Part shown: in pieces, positions 33,520 through 43,579 of the stretch
Layout: every line of letters starts with the position of its first letter
Numbering within the stretch: position 1 is the first letter of the stretch
Origin: Psychromonas sp030397575
GTDB taxonomy: Bacteria; Pseudomonadota; Gammaproteobacteria; Enterobacterales; Psychromonadaceae
Assembly: GCF_046250175.1 (NCBI RefSeq)
Contig: NZ_CP176468.1
DNA: 64,000 nt
Reading direction: 5' to 3' (one strand)
The notes under the pieces: generated by a model
Databases searched by the model: none
What the model was told of the DNA's origin: nothing
Seen by the model: only the letters and a program-made list of their open reading frames with translations
Translations under genes and position numbers: made by a program

Positions 33520-34101
33520 TTAATCTAGCTTAACACTAGTATCAATCTCTCTTATCAACCTATGGTGGTCGTTATGATTAAATTCGTTACCATAAATATC
33601 TAGCATCATGTGCTGCGAGTATTGTAACTTATCACCTGATAGGGTCATTTTTTTCTGTAATGATTTAGTTGATGCTTTACTTTGTAAAAATGCAGACTCG
33701 GTAATTGGCCAATTAGGGCAATTTAAACGCGCTTCAACTTCAAACACAGTTGAACGTTTTGTAGTAGCCTTACCGCCAGCCAGAACAGAAAGCCCACGGG
33801 GTATGGTCAAAGAGTTGATCACATTCTCAGTACCTTGCTCCCATAACCAATAACCTACTTCGCGATGGATGATTTTTCCCGTCGAGTTTCTTTGTACTAA
33901 CTGAGAGTATTGTACTGCGCTCAACGCTTGCTCTTCGGCATTAGATGTTTCGCCTGCTTCTATAAAAACAAGAGTTTCAAAGTAGTCATTAAGTTCAGTT
34001 GAGCCATCTGCTTCAGGTGATTTATCTTTACCTTTATTGCCTTTCCATGTACCAATTAACCCAGCTAATGGTCCGTAATCGATTGGGTCTTGCTCCTGCA
34101 T
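33520..34101 (-). CDS. Nitrobindin-like heme-binding beta-barrel protein
   Basis: 193 residues. Resembles the FABP-like/nitrobindin family (THAP4-type barrel): PLAGLIGTWKGNKGKD at the start, YFETLVFIEAGE, VGYWLWEQGTENVINSLTIPRG, and a late MMLDIYGNEFNHNDHH. Such proteins bind heme, and some handle nitric oxide or peroxynitrite, but heme binding here cannot be confirmed from the sequence. It has no signal peptide. It stands alone, with no co-directional neighbour within 150 bases. Confidence 0.7.
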   Translation of the reverse strand: MQEQDPIDYGPLAGLIGTWKGNKGKDKSPEADGSTELNDYFETLVFIEAGETSNAEEQALSAVQYSQLVQRNSTGKIIHREVGYWLWEQGTENVINSLTIPRGLSVLAGGKATTKRSTVFEVEARLNCPNWPITESAFLQSKASTKSLQKKMTLSGDKLQYSQHMMLDIYGNEFNHNDHHRLIREIDTSVKLD

Positions 34102-34217
34102 ATTGTTGCCTTTTTATTATTAGTTATTTGGGGGGAAAGATTTCGAGCAGGATTATATAGAAATATCAGGAGCTTTAGTAGAGATTACTACTTTAGTGTA
34201 GTGGCAGAGTGATGGAC

Positions 34218-34250
34218 TGGTAAGCAGTTATTTAATATTAACTGCTTACC
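34218..34250 (-). terminator. Hairpin downstream of the 203-residue membrane protein gene
   Basis: GGTAAGCAGTTA pairs with TAACTGCTTACC around a short AT loop, directly beyond the stop codon. The stem is strong but there is no T run, so this could be a terminator or an RNA 3' end stabiliser. Confidence 0.5.
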
Positions 34251-34260
34251 ACTTCTTTAA

Positions 34261-34872
34261 TTAACCATTGGCGGTTTGTTTTCTTTTTTTATATGCACTG
34301 ATAACCAACTCAATAGCTGATAATAAGATGAGGGTATAACCTAACGTTTCTGTGCCCTCTTCTACAATATTTTTAACGATACGGACATATTGTTCGCCCA
34401 TCACCGAATGCCAAAATGAACCACGCCCCATTAGTCGTGAAAACGCAACAAGCGTAATAAACCCAGATAAAAACACGCCATAACTTGGCAGAGTAGTGTA
34501 GGCTTTTAAAGCCTTATATACCTGTGAGAACTGACCTCGTAATGAACATAATAACCCGATGAAAATCATACACACCAACATCTGCCAAGCACCATCAAAT
34601 GCATGATGATCCAATAGCGAGTCAGACTCCCTAACAAACATCATAGCTAATAACGCAGCTAAGATTTTACCAATAATATTTGATGCTTTATCTAACTTAG
34701 CTGCCCATAAAAACAACATACAACTACTGAAAGTTAATAGGTCTTGTAGATGTTCTGTTAATGTATGTTCGCTATATTGGGCATGAGTATGAAGTTGGTA
34801 ACCTTCCATATCAATCAATATTGCCACTACAGAGACAACAATTAAATAGAGTAAAGCGCGGAGTAAAAACAT
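34261..34872 (-). CDS. Multi-span membrane protein of unknown function
   Basis: 203 residues with about five or six hydrophobic helices (about 1-20, 46-62, 66-82, 98-115, 130-150, 178-195). Conserved-looking acidic and His-rich patches stand between them: EHLQDLLTF, ESDSLLDHHAFDG and EEGTETLGY. These charged residues within or beside membrane segments could bind a metal or a cofactor, but I do not recognise the family. It is not linked to an operon. Confidence 0.6.
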   Translation of the reverse strand: MFLLRALLYLIVVSVVAILIDMEGYQLHTHAQYSEHTLTEHLQDLLTFSSCMLFLWAAKLDKASNIIGKILAALLAMMFVRESDSLLDHHAFDGAWQMLVCMIFIGLLCSLRGQFSQVYKALKAYTTLPSYGVFLSGFITLVAFSRLMGRGSFWHSVMGEQYVRIVKNIVEEGTETLGYTLILLSAIELVISAYKKRKQTANG

Positions 34873-35541
34873 AAATAGGGTCTACCATGATTATTTCATC
34901 TCAACATATTTAATGAGATGAATGAGTAAAAAATTGATTTCGTATAGCTCAATAGCCTATTAACGATCTCAACAGCACAAATTTATAAATTACACTTTTA
35001 AAATACCAATCATGCTCAATAACTTCTCTATCACATTAGGAGTTAAGCTATAGAATACAATTGCATAAACAAGCACTCTTCAGCGATAACTTGAATAGTA
35101 AATTACTATTTCTCTAATAAGATTACCAAAGAGCCTATGAGGGGGAACTCTTAACGCTGCGACTTTATCAACGCCATTAATTACTTGCTCTACATTCATT
35201 AAATAGAGATTAGTGGTTTCATGTTTTTGATAAGAGCTTTAATGAAAATGGAATTAATTCATTCATGATGAAAGAATGGTTTAATATTCTTTAATACTCA
35301 TCAATTTAAACTCATTAATCCTTTAATGATAGTTCAATACTTTTATGGTAACTATATTAAATAATTGAAGTTGCTTGCTTTATAAAGTCTAATTAATAAA
35401 GTGCAGGATTATAACAATGCTAGAAGAGTAATACAGCTGTTTTAACAAAGTATTTACATTATTCTTTATAAAAAATAACAAGTAGAAACTCTGTTAGGAA
35501 ATGAGCAAAGCTACCCCAGAAAAGAGGTAGCTTTGAATAGA
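34873..35541. other. Long AT-rich intergenic region
   Basis: 669 bases between the membrane protein gene and the ABC transporter operon. It contains a small inverted repeat CATCTCA/TGAGATG (34897-34920) and the hairpin at 35508-35533. I find no convincing gene, RNA gene or mobile element remnant. Confidence 0.5.
35508..35533 (-). terminator. Hairpin at the end of the amino-acid ABC operon
   Basis: AAAGCTACC pairs with GGTAGCTTT around a purine-rich loop, about 10 bases beyond the ATPase stop codon. It lacks a T run on the minus strand, so efficiency is uncertain. Confidence 0.55.
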
Positions 35542-36282
35542 CTAATGTTGCTTTAAAGCACGCTTAACAAAGGCTTTAGTTCGCTCATGTTCAGGATTAG
35601 AAAATATCTGTTGAGGTGTGCCCTGCTCTACAATGTAACCATCTTCCATAAAGATAACGCGATCCGCGACTTCTTTAGCAAATTGCATTTCATGGGTGAC
35701 CACTATCATGGTTTGTTTCTCTAGAGCTAATTGTTTCATTACAGCGAGTACTTCATCAACCCACTCAGGATCTAAAGCTGAAGTTGGTTCATCAAATAAG
35801 ATAACTTCACCTTTTGCAGCCATTGCCCGAGCGATCCCCACACGTTGTTGTTGTCCACCTGAAAGTTGCGAAGGGTATACATTAAGCTTCTCAGCTAAAC
35901 CAACTTTCACTAAGATGGCTTCAGCAGTTGATAACGCTTCTTGCTTAGAAACTTTCCAAACCGTGATTAAACTTTCAGCAACATTTTGTAATGCGGTTTT
36001 ATTGGCGAACAAAGAATAATTTTGAAATACAAAACTACTTTGTTTGCGCAATTCAGTAATATCTTTAGCTTTATGGCTCAAAGCATCGATACTCGCAGGC
36101 CCGATAGTAATATTACCTGTAGTTGGTGTTTCAAGGTAATTTAAGCAACGAAGTAATGTTGATTTACCAGTACCAGATGGACCGATAATAACCACTATTT
36201 CACCCTTTGCTACTTCAAAGTCAATCTCTTTGAGTACTGCTAGATCACCAAATTTTTTACTTAACTGAGACACGCTGATCAT
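35542..36282 (-). CDS. Polar amino acid (cystine-type) ABC transporter, ATP-binding protein
   Basis: 246 residues, the usual size for a PAAT-family ATPase. Walker A is GPSGTGKSTLLR (about 34-45), the signature is LSGGQQQRVGIARA, Walker B is VILFDEPTSALDP, and the switch His is in VVTHEMQFA. It is the last gene of the substrate-binding protein, permease, ATPase operon, 2 bases after the permease gene. Cystine or another polar amino acid is the likely cargo, based on the binding protein's resemblance to FliY/TcyJ. Confidence 0.92.
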   Translation of the reverse strand: MISVSQLSKKFGDLAVLKEIDFEVAKGEIVVIIGPSGTGKSTLLRCLNYLETPTTGNITIGPASIDALSHKAKDITELRKQSSFVFQNYSLFANKTALQNVAESLITVWKVSKQEALSTAEAILVKVGLAEKLNVYPSQLSGGQQQRVGIARAMAAKGEVILFDEPTSALDPEWVDEVLAVMKQLALEKQTMIVVTHEMQFAKEVADRVIFMEDGYIVEQGTPQQIFSNPEHERTKAFVKRALKQH

Positions 36283-36284
36283 GA

Positions 36285-36956
36285 TTAATAGGCCTTATTA
36301 AGTTTATATTCTAATAGATGCTGGATACGAGTGAAGAAGATAACCACCACCCAATAAATTACCGCTACGGCTAAAAAGCTTTCAAAAAATTTAAAGCTAG
36401 AAGAAGCTTCCATTTGTGCTTTAGCCATAATTTCAGCCACCCCAAGAGTGAAAGCCAAAGAGGTACTTTTAATCATATCGATAAAGTAGTTCATCAAAGA
36501 TGGTGTCGCAACACGTGAAGCTTGAGGCAATATAACGCGTTTCATCGCCTGTAAACGTGTCATACCAATACTTAAACACGCTTCCATTTGAGACTTATCA
36601 ATACCTAATATAGCGGCACGAATACTTTCCGCCATATAAGCAGAAAAGTGTAATGATAGGCCAATAATAGCGGCAGTGAAGGCATCCATACCCACAAAGA
36701 TAGGCATGAATTGTGGAAAGCCATAATACAGAAGAAACAACTGCACCAATAAAGGTGTTCCACGGAAAAATGAAATATACAGTGATGCAAGGTGTTGAAT
36801 AAAGGCAATTTTAAATACTCGCACTAGGGCTAAACCTAACGCGAGTATCAATGCAAATAAGAACCCCCAAAGTGCCATTTCCATCGTTACCCCAAGATAC
36901 TTAAGTAAAATGGGCATTAATTCAATTATGTATTGAAGGTCAAAAGAACTTTGCAT
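36285..36956 (-). CDS. Polar amino acid ABC transporter permease
   Basis: 223 residues with five hydrophobic helices, matching the His/Glu/Gln/Arg/cystine permease family. The segment SFFRGTPLLVQLFLLYYGFP follows the second helix, and the EAA loop (EACLSIGMTRLQAMKRVILP) lies at about 129-148. It is probably a homodimer, since only one permease gene is present. It lies between the binding protein and ATPase genes in the operon. Confidence 0.92.
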   Translation of the reverse strand: MQSSFDLQYIIELMPILLKYLGVTMEMALWGFLFALILALGLALVRVFKIAFIQHLASLYISFFRGTPLLVQLFLLYYGFPQFMPIFVGMDAFTAAIIGLSLHFSAYMAESIRAAILGIDKSQMEACLSIGMTRLQAMKRVILPQASRVATPSLMNYFIDMIKSTSLAFTLGVAEIMAKAQMEASSSFKFFESFLAVAVIYWVVVIFFTRIQHLLEYKLNKAY

Positions 36957-36981
36957 AAAAACGACTCTTTAAGGATTAATA

Positions 36982-37740
36982 TTATTGTGTAATGTCTGTA
37001 CCAAACCACTTATCTGAAATTTCAGCTAATTTACCATCAGCGCGCATTGCCGCTAATGCAGTATTAACTTGGTCACGAATAGCTAGTTGCGATGGTTTGT
37101 TTAAAAATGGCATTGCATTTTTAATTTCTTCGAATGGGTGGCCAGCTAATTGTAATGGTAAACCTGCTTCTTTGATTAATTGTACTGAAGAAACACGGTC
37201 CATGACAAACGCATCTGCACGGCCAAGCGCTACATCTTGTTCAATACCTGTATCGTAAGTAACAATGTTGATTTCGTTGTTAGTATCGTATTTACGTAAT
37301 ACTTCTTCGAAGTTACTGCCTAAGTTAACTGCCACTTTCTTACCTTTTAGGTCTTCGATACCTTGAATATCATCACGACCTTTACGAACCGTCACTTGAA
37401 CACCATCAATCACGTAAGGAGTTGAGAATGCATATTTAGCAGAACGCGCTTCAGTGATAGTAATTTGGTTAGAAATAGTATCGATATGACCTGCTTCTAA
37501 CATACCAAATAAACCAGAGAAACTTGCAGTTATAAATTCAACTTTGTAATCAGAGCGTTTTGCAATTTCATTCCATACATCAACTTCAAAGCCTTGTAGT
37601 TTATCTTGCTTAGAAAAGGTAAATGGGAAATAACGACCAGACATACCGACTTTAACAGTTTCTTGTGCAAATGCCGGAACAGTTAATAAGCTGCTTGCTG
37701 CTACGAAAGCAATCAGTGCCTTTTTAAAAAATAATTTCAT
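36982..37740 (-). CDS. Polar amino acid (cystine-like) ABC substrate-binding protein
   Basis: 252 residues with a signal peptide cleaved after VPAFA (about residue 25), so periplasmic. The bilobed binding fold shows VGMSGRYFPFTFSK, LQGFEVDVWNEIAKR, SNQITITEARSAKYAFSTPY and LKGKKVAVNLGSNFEE. The end SDKWFGTDIT is close to that of E. coli FliY/TcyJ (cystine). The first gene of a three-gene operon. The ligand is inferred from resemblance only. Confidence 0.88.
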   Translation of the reverse strand: MKLFFKKALIAFVAASSLLTVPAFAQETVKVGMSGRYFPFTFSKQDKLQGFEVDVWNEIAKRSDYKVEFITASFSGLFGMLEAGHIDTISNQITITEARSAKYAFSTPYVIDGVQVTVRKGRDDIQGIEDLKGKKVAVNLGSNFEEVLRKYDTNNEINIVTYDTGIEQDVALGRADAFVMDRVSSVQLIKEAGLPLQLAGHPFEEIKNAMPFLNKPSQLAIRDQVNTALAAMRADGKLAEISDKWFGTDITQ

Positions 37741-38253
37741 AGTAATCCCTATCTAGGTAATGTTTCCAATATGCTAATTAAGATCCACCTATTTTCAGTA
37801 GCAAGATAATTATCTTTAACAACTAAAAATAACGTCTAATTACCATTATCAGTGTTAGCTATAGTAAAAGTGTCATTAAACGTATTTATTATTGTTTAAT
37901 GAGGTAATTATTATTCCAATAATCTAAATGGTTTATAAATAAAATGAGATAAAACGCAGTTAATAAAACGATCTAGCTTTTATACATAGTCAGTTTGTTA
38001 CTATTAACACAATCTTTGTTTATAAATTAAACTAAATGATTATTTATCAGAAAAACAGCTGAATTCTACCGTAAAATCAATGTTTAAATCATCAAAATAA
38101 TTGATTCTAAAGTAAAACAAAACCATTCAACCGGAAATGTGCAGCGAATAGTAAACTACTCTTGCTACTCTGTCGTTTAAGATTTTATAACTTAATGTTA
38201 TATAATAGAGAGTTAGATATAGCCTTGAATAGGATAGAGCGAGTTAACAGCGA
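37741..38253. other. Intergenic region upstream of the amino-acid ABC operon
   Basis: 513 AT-rich bases that must contain the promoter of the ABC operon and the end of the GST transcript. I see no gene, strong hairpin or recognisable operator. A loose GG-N10-GC match is noted under rejected items. Confidence 0.45.
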
Positions 38254-38856
38254 TTAACCAATAGCAATATAATCAGTATGGTTTTTAATACGTGAAATCC
38301 AGGCAAGGATTGCAGGATAACCATTTAAATTAAACCCGCCTTCATAAGCCACATGCGTATAGGCAAACAAACAAATATCTGCAATTGAAAAATCGTCGCC
38401 TACTAAAAAGGGATGCTCTTGCAATCTCACTTCCATCACTCCCAAGGCTTTTTTGCCACCTTCTTGTTTGCTCGCTAGCTCCTGCAACTTGTCTGCTGGG
38501 CTACCTAAATATTTATGAATAAACCGCGCTACAGCGATATAAGGTTCATGGCTGTATTGTTCAAAGAACATCCACTGCATGCAAATGGCTTGTTGGTATT
38601 GAGACTCAGGAAATAATTCACTTTTTTGTGCTAAATAATAAAGGATGGCATTGGATTCAAACAAAAATTGTTTATCTTCAGTGACTAATAATGGAATTTT
38701 AGCATTGGGATTCATGGCTAAAAAATGATCAGTTCGGGTTTCCCCTTTTAAAATATCAACTTCTACCCAATCATGTTTAATTTGTAATAAAGCGCATAAT
38801 AATTTCACTTTATAACAGTTACCTGAAAGGCTATCTCCGTATATGGTTATTGGCAT
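38254..38856 (-). CDS. Glutathione S-transferase family protein
   Basis: 200 residues. An N-terminal thioredoxin-like domain (ITIYGDSLSGNCYKVKLL, PNAKIPLLVTEDKQFLFESNAILYYLA) holds the glutathione site with the cis-Pro (KIPLL) and the ES motif. An all-helical C-terminal domain follows from about 85 (VGDDFSIADICLFAYTHVA). It probably conjugates or reduces electrophiles in the cytoplasm, but the substrate is unknown. It lies 9 bases after the DUF711 gene, so the two are likely co-transcribed. Confidence 0.9.
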   Translation of the reverse strand: MPITIYGDSLSGNCYKVKLLCALLQIKHDWVEVDILKGETRTDHFLAMNPNAKIPLLVTEDKQFLFESNAILYYLAQKSELFPESQYQQAICMQWMFFEQYSHEPYIAVARFIHKYLGSPADKLQELASKQEGGKKALGVMEVRLQEHPFLVGDDFSIADICLFAYTHVAYEGGFNLNGYPAILAWISRIKNHTDYIAIG

Positions 38857-38865
38857 ACTCTGTCC

Positions 38866-40107
38866 TTAGGGTACTGCAAGTACCGTACAGTTACACAAAT
38901 CATCACTTTCAAATGAGGTAGTATCCCCTGCAACCAACCCTGGTACAGGAAACACTCTAACGGTTAATGGTTTATTTAATCTGAAGGCCATCGTCCCAGT
39001 ATCACACATTAAAGCAGATAGCTTATGGCTTGGTGTGTTACCCGGAATAGGTACTGTATCTAAACCAATTCCACACACCGCACTGTATGTTAATAATGCG
39101 CGAATATCAAAATTTGCGGCATGACTACCAACTGCTAACCCACGATCTTCTGTTAAGGCTAACATTAACCCTGAAAAGCCCACCAGCGGCATAGTCTTAA
39201 TAGATTTAAACACCCTGGTTAATAGCGAAGATGCTTCCACTGTGCCAGCCGCTCCAAAGTATTCAACCCCCATTAATTCGTAAACTTCCGTCATGCTCGC
39301 ACAATTTTTAGAAGGTGCGGCTGAACTGTCTAAGCCTGCAAAACGATAGGGTATTTCCTCAATGCCATCAATTATTTTTTGAAGCTGATCAACATGTTGC
39401 TGTATTTGTTGTACTAATGCCTGGTGATAGCCTTCATATAATGTTTGACGCTCAAGTGTTGAGTTAAGTGAATTAAAGGCCTTGAGTGTTGCAACAAGCA
39501 AATCAGGTGTTTCTAAGCCAATCACAAACGTATTTGTATGAGCACTATCAACATAACTAGCAGGAAAATACGGAATAAGTGGCTGGCAATTAAAGTTAAC
39601 GGTAAAATTAAAGTTACCTTCTCCCCTTGGAGTCACATCACTAATTTTGCGAACTGTTTTCACCGCTTCGTCAATTAATTTCTTATCCAATAAAAAATGT
39701 TGATCAGCAGGGATATTCACACATACATTACATAAATCCCCAAACTCTTTTATCAATTCAGGAATTAAGCTTAACTCATGAGCATTTTTAGCTTCGCCAA
39801 TGGCAAATCTTAACCTAAGCCCACTGCCCTGATAATGAGTTAAAATAGTATTAAGTTTACGTAAATCATTTTGAGCACTAGTCAAATTAGTTGTATCGAT
39901 ATATTCAGAAAAAGCATTAGTGACAATGCGAATAGATTGAACTTGATATCCCTGACTCTTGAAATCATCTGCTAGAGACACACAAAATTTATTGGCTTGC
40001 TCAATCAAGCTCGGCCATTTCCTTTGGTCAAAATCAAACTTAAGAAAAGTCGTGATGGTTCTTACTTTACACAAGGATTTATCTAACAATAATTCTGGGA
40101 ACTGCAT
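38866..40107 (-). CDS. DUF711 family protein
   Basis: 413 residues. Matches DUF711 (UPF0210-related, PFL-like fold): VRTITTFLKFDFDQRKW near the start, NFTVNFNCQPLIPYFPASY, RFAGLDSSAAPSKNCASMTEVYELMG and SAVCGIGLDTVPIPGNTP. The glycyl-radical-enzyme-like fold is predicted for related proteins, but the reaction is not known. It pairs with a GST gene downstream with a 9-base gap, which may hint at a role in detoxification or redox chemistry (inference). Confidence 0.8.
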   Translation of the reverse strand: MQFPELLLDKSLCKVRTITTFLKFDFDQRKWPSLIEQANKFCVSLADDFKSQGYQVQSIRIVTNAFSEYIDTTNLTSAQNDLRKLNTILTHYQGSGLRLRFAIGEAKNAHELSLIPELIKEFGDLCNVCVNIPADQHFLLDKKLIDEAVKTVRKISDVTPRGEGNFNFTVNFNCQPLIPYFPASYVDSAHTNTFVIGLETPDLLVATLKAFNSLNSTLERQTLYEGYHQALVQQIQQHVDQLQKIIDGIEEIPYRFAGLDSSAAPSKNCASMTEVYELMGVEYFGAAGTVEASSLLTRVFKSIKTMPLVGFSGLMLALTEDRGLAVGSHAANFDIRALLTYSAVCGIGLDTVPIPGNTPSHKLSALMCDTGTMAFRLNKPLTVRVFPVPGLVAGDTTSFESDDLCNCTVLAVP

Positions 40108-40266
40108 TTACGGCCCTCTATAATCAATCAAATTAATAAACTAGGTCTTTCTCACATTATCATAATTATCAACAAATTAAATATAAAACTAAGCGTCGTG
40201 AAACAATAAAACTTAGTGTATTAGGGTAAATTAAATAGCCAAAGTTTTTGAATAAGGAATACCTTA

Positions 40267-42105
40267 GTGACATTAAATACCATGCCATTAGGACGTCGCA
40301 TTAATACCCTATGTTTTATATTTTACTGCATGACATTGGTGATTAGTCTTCATACCCTTTGGCAAACTAGCTATCAGTCACTACAAATTAGTAACCAGCA
40401 ACAGCTTGAACGTTTTAAACGTCACTTAGACAGTCAGCTCGGCCATTATTCGTTCATTCCGCAATTAGTATCTCGTCAAGATGTTATTTTTAAAGCGTTT
40501 CAATTTCCTGATAATCAGTCCGTTATCGATAGTACCAATAAACACTTAGAGTCTATCAATCACATTGTCAGCGCCTCAGATACTTATCTACTCGATAAAA
40601 GTGGAACAACGATTGCGGCCAGTAATTGGCAAAAAGAAACCACATTTATTGGCAACAATTTTAATTTCCGCCCCTATTTCAATGAAGCAATACAGGGAAG
40701 ACAAGCCCAATATTTTGCCTTAGGCTCACGATCAGGCAAACGAGGTTATTATTTCTCATACCCAGTTCATAATGGGATACAAGTGATTGGTGTGATCGTC
40801 GTTAAAATGGACTTATCGTTAATTGAAAAAGACTGGGTAGGTAAAGAGCAACATTTTTTAGTCACTGATAACGATGGTATAGTGTTTATATCATCCAGAG
40901 AGGATTGGTTATTTCATAGCTTAACGCCATTAACTCCACAGCAAAGATCAATGATCAAACAGGAAAAACGATATTTACAACGTATTATAAAATCTCTGCC
41001 CCCTATTTATGGCGATCTAAAAAAACAAGCAAACATACTTACATTGGCCAATAAAAAAGCCTTTTCTAACTACTATTTATCACTATTCACGGTATCTGAA
41101 GATAAACAATGGACGGTGAGAGTCTTCGCTCCAATTGCACCTATTATCATCGACTTACTGATCTTAACGTTGATAATTACCCTGGTATATTTACTAATTT
41201 ATTTATCACTAATCATTATCAAACAACAATTACATAGACATCAAGAACAAGCACGCATTGAAGCAAAAACTAAGCAAACCCTAGAAATGACAGTATTAGA
41301 AAGAACCTCTGCACTACAAGCCGAAATTGAAGAAAGACATAAAGCAGAAAGTGCCCTTCGCTCCACACAAAAAGAACTTATACAATCTGCAAAATTAGCT
41401 GTATTAGGACAATTGTCCACCAGCATTAGTCATGAACTTAATAACCCTCTTTCAGCGATAAGAAGTTATGCAGACAATGCGATTATTTTTCTACAAAGAG
41501 ATAAGCTGGAAAACGTACATGAAAATTTAATGCGAATTACCTCATTAACCGAACGCATGGCCAAAATTAGTGCACAACTAAAATCCTTTGCAAGGAAGTC
41601 TGATGGTGAACTGCAAATTGTTGCATTACAACCCATTATCTTAGCAGCACAGGAATTACTTAAAGCGCAATTTAAAAACAAACAAGTACAACTCGTATTA
41701 GATATGCCAACACATTTTATCCATGTCAAAGCAGATGCAATTCAATTAGAGCAAATACTCATTAATCTACTATCAAATGCTTTACAGTCGATGCAAAACA
41801 CCCAACAAAATCAAATAAAAGTGCGTCTTACTAACACAAAACATAAGGCAACGATAAGTGTACTTGATGAAGGTACAGGCATAGATATAAACCACCTTCC
41901 ACGTTTATTTGAACCTTTCTTTACCACTAAGGAAACTGGCTTAGGTTTAGGGTTATCTATTTCCCAACAAATTATCAATAATATGCAAGGCAAGTTAACC
42001 GCTCGAAATAGACAAGAGCAAGGTGCTGAATTCACTGTTAGCCTACCTATTTATATGCCTAATCAACAGCTCAACTCGAATAATATTAAGGAGCCAAATC
42101 AATGA
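40267..42105 (+). CDS. dctB: C4-dicarboxylate sensor histidine kinase (DctB-like)
   Basis: 612 residues. A GTG start (40267) follows AAGGA; an ATG five codons later is an alternative. A membrane helix at about 15-35, a periplasmic PDC-type sensor domain (about 40-285) and a second helix (about 293-320) are followed by a coiled coil. The HisKA domain has the phospho-acceptor His389 in SISHELNNPLSAI. The ATPase domain shows NLLSNALQSM, DEGTGI and ETGLGLGLSISQQI. It probably senses the TRAP substrate and phosphorylates the DctD-like regulator encoded downstream, with which it overlaps by 4 bases. Confidence 0.9.
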   Translation: MTLNTMPLGRRINTLCFIFYCMTLVISLHTLWQTSYQSLQISNQQQLERFKRHLDSQLGHYSFIPQLVSRQDVIFKAFQFPDNQSVIDSTNKHLESINHIVSASDTYLLDKSGTTIAASNWQKETTFIGNNFNFRPYFNEAIQGRQAQYFALGSRSGKRGYYFSYPVHNGIQVIGVIVVKMDLSLIEKDWVGKEQHFLVTDNDGIVFISSREDWLFHSLTPLTPQQRSMIKQEKRYLQRIIKSLPPIYGDLKKQANILTLANKKAFSNYYLSLFTVSEDKQWTVRVFAPIAPIIIDLLILTLIITLVYLLIYLSLIIIKQQLHRHQEQARIEAKTKQTLEMTVLERTSALQAEIEERHKAESALRSTQKELIQSAKLAVLGQLSTSISHELNNPLSAIRSYADNAIIFLQRDKLENVHENLMRITSLTERMAKISAQLKSFARKSDGELQIVALQPIILAAQELLKAQFKNKQVQLVLDMPTHFIHVKADAIQLEQILINLLSNALQSMQNTQQNQIKVRLTNTKHKATISVLDEGTGIDINHLPRLFEPFFTTKETGLGLGLSISQQIINNMQGKLTARNRQEQGAEFTVSLPIYMPNQQLNSNNIKEPNQ

Positions 42106-43430
42106 TATTTTTTATTGATGATGAAGATGATATGCGTATCGCTCATCAACAAAGTTTTGCATTAGCCAACATAGAAGCGCAATGTTTTGCCGATGCAGAA
42201 TCGGCATTAGTTGCAATGCAAAGTACATTACCGTTAATGATCATTTCTGATATCCGTTTACCCGGCATCACAGGCTTACAATTGTTAAACACACTTCAAC
42301 AAAAAGATGCAAATTTACCGGTCGTATTAATTACTGGCCATGGTGATATCTCTATGGCCGTAGAAGCCATTAGAAATGGAGCCTATGATTTTATAGAAAA
42401 ACCCTTTGCGTCAGATAGATTAATTGAAATAACTCGTAAAGCCATTGAAAAAAGGCAATTGACTCTAGAAAACCGCGAATTAAAAAAAGCACTTCAAAGT
42501 AAAGATACTCTAGGCCCCAGAATCATAGGTAACACTCCAAGTATTATTGCCTTAAAACAAATGATTTATAGAGTTGCAGATAGTCATGCCGATATACTCT
42601 TATACGGTGAAACAGGAACTGGCAAAGAGTTAGTCGCTCGCTCCCTGCATGAGCAAAGTCAACGTAGTAGTCATAACTTTGTAGCAGTAAACTGTGGCGC
42701 AGTCCCTGAAAATTTAATTGAAAGTGAATTATATGGCCATGAAAAAGGCGCATTTACTGGTGCCGACTCACAACGTATTGGTAAGTTTGAATATGCACAA
42801 GGTGGCACCCTATTCTTAGATGAAATAGAGTCTATGCCAATGCAGGCACAAGTCAGGTTATTAAGGGTATTACAGGAACGCACATTAGAAAGAGTAGGAT
42901 CGAATAAAGCTATCGATTTAGACATCAGGATCATAGCAGCCACTAAAGTTGATTTAAAAGAAACAGAACACTTCCGACAGGATCTTTATTACCGTTTAAA
43001 CATGGTGACCCTAGATTTACCACCTTTACGTCAGCGTAAAGAAGACATTGCCCCTCTGTTCCATCACTTTTTATTAGTGGCAGCAGCTAGGTACGGTAAA
43101 GCAGCGCCTGCATTACCCGCTGATTCATTACAAGCATTAATCAGTCATGACTGGCCAGGCAACGTAAGGGAGCTAAGAAATGCTGCAGAACGTTTTATTT
43201 TATTAGGCAGTTTGTCAGACTTAAACCACGCAAATAATAATATGAGTGCAGGATTAAGTTTATCTGAACAAGTAGAAGTTTTTGAAAAAACGCTTATTGA
43301 ACAAGCTTTGAGCCTGAGTAACGGGAGTATTAAAAATACCATGGAGGCATTAACCTTACCGCGTAAAACACTATATGACAAAATGCAGAAACACGGCTTA
43401 CAAAAACAAAACTTTAAAAATGAAGACTAA
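42102..43430 (+). CDS. dctD: Sigma-54-dependent response regulator (DctD-like)
   Basis: 442 residues. The receiver has Asp6-Asp7 and the phospho-acceptor Asp50 (ISDIRLPG). The central AAA+ domain has GETGTGKELVARSLH (Walker A), the sigma-54 contact loop GAFTGADSQRIGKFE, and GGTLFLDEIESMP (Walker B). The C-terminus is a Fis-type helix-turn-helix (GSIKNTMEALTLPRKTLYDKM). The pair dctB-dctD faces a TRAP operon with a sigma-54 promoter, so it most likely activates that operon. ATG 42102 overlaps the dctB stop (ATGA). Confidence 0.92.
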   Translation: MIFFIDDEDDMRIAHQQSFALANIEAQCFADAESALVAMQSTLPLMIISDIRLPGITGLQLLNTLQQKDANLPVVLITGHGDISMAVEAIRNGAYDFIEKPFASDRLIEITRKAIEKRQLTLENRELKKALQSKDTLGPRIIGNTPSIIALKQMIYRVADSHADILLYGETGTGKELVARSLHEQSQRSSHNFVAVNCGAVPENLIESELYGHEKGAFTGADSQRIGKFEYAQGGTLFLDEIESMPMQAQVRLLRVLQERTLERVGSNKAIDLDIRIIAATKVDLKETEHFRQDLYYRLNMVTLDLPPLRQRKEDIAPLFHHFLLVAAARYGKAAPALPADSLQALISHDWPGNVRELRNAAERFILLGSLSDLNHANNNMSAGLSLSEQVEVFEKTLIEQALSLSNGSIKNTMEALTLPRKTLYDKMQKHGLQKQNFKNED

Positions 43431-43515
43431 CTTCTTCGTAAAAATAGTTTGATTGCTTGTGGATTAGCATCGTGAATCTGGAATTATTTCTTTAGTGTGT
43501 CCTTCTTTCTCTTAT

Positions 43516-43543
43516 AAAAATGCTGGAATTGTAAGTTCCAGCA
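43516..43543 (-). terminator. Terminator of the TRAP operon
   Basis: TGCTGGAA pairs with TTCCAGCA around a 7-base loop and is followed by five T bases on the minus strand. It lies between the convergent ends of dctD and dctM. Confidence 0.8.
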
Positions 43544-43579
43544 TATAATCATAAACAGTGTGGTAAGCATTCTGTAGTA

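Noticed and set aside
37770..37790. GG-N10-GC match upstream of the amino-acid ABC operon resembling sigma-54
   Set aside because: Only the invariant GG and GC and one T fit; the TGGC and TTGC blocks are incomplete, so it is likely chance in AT-rich DNA.
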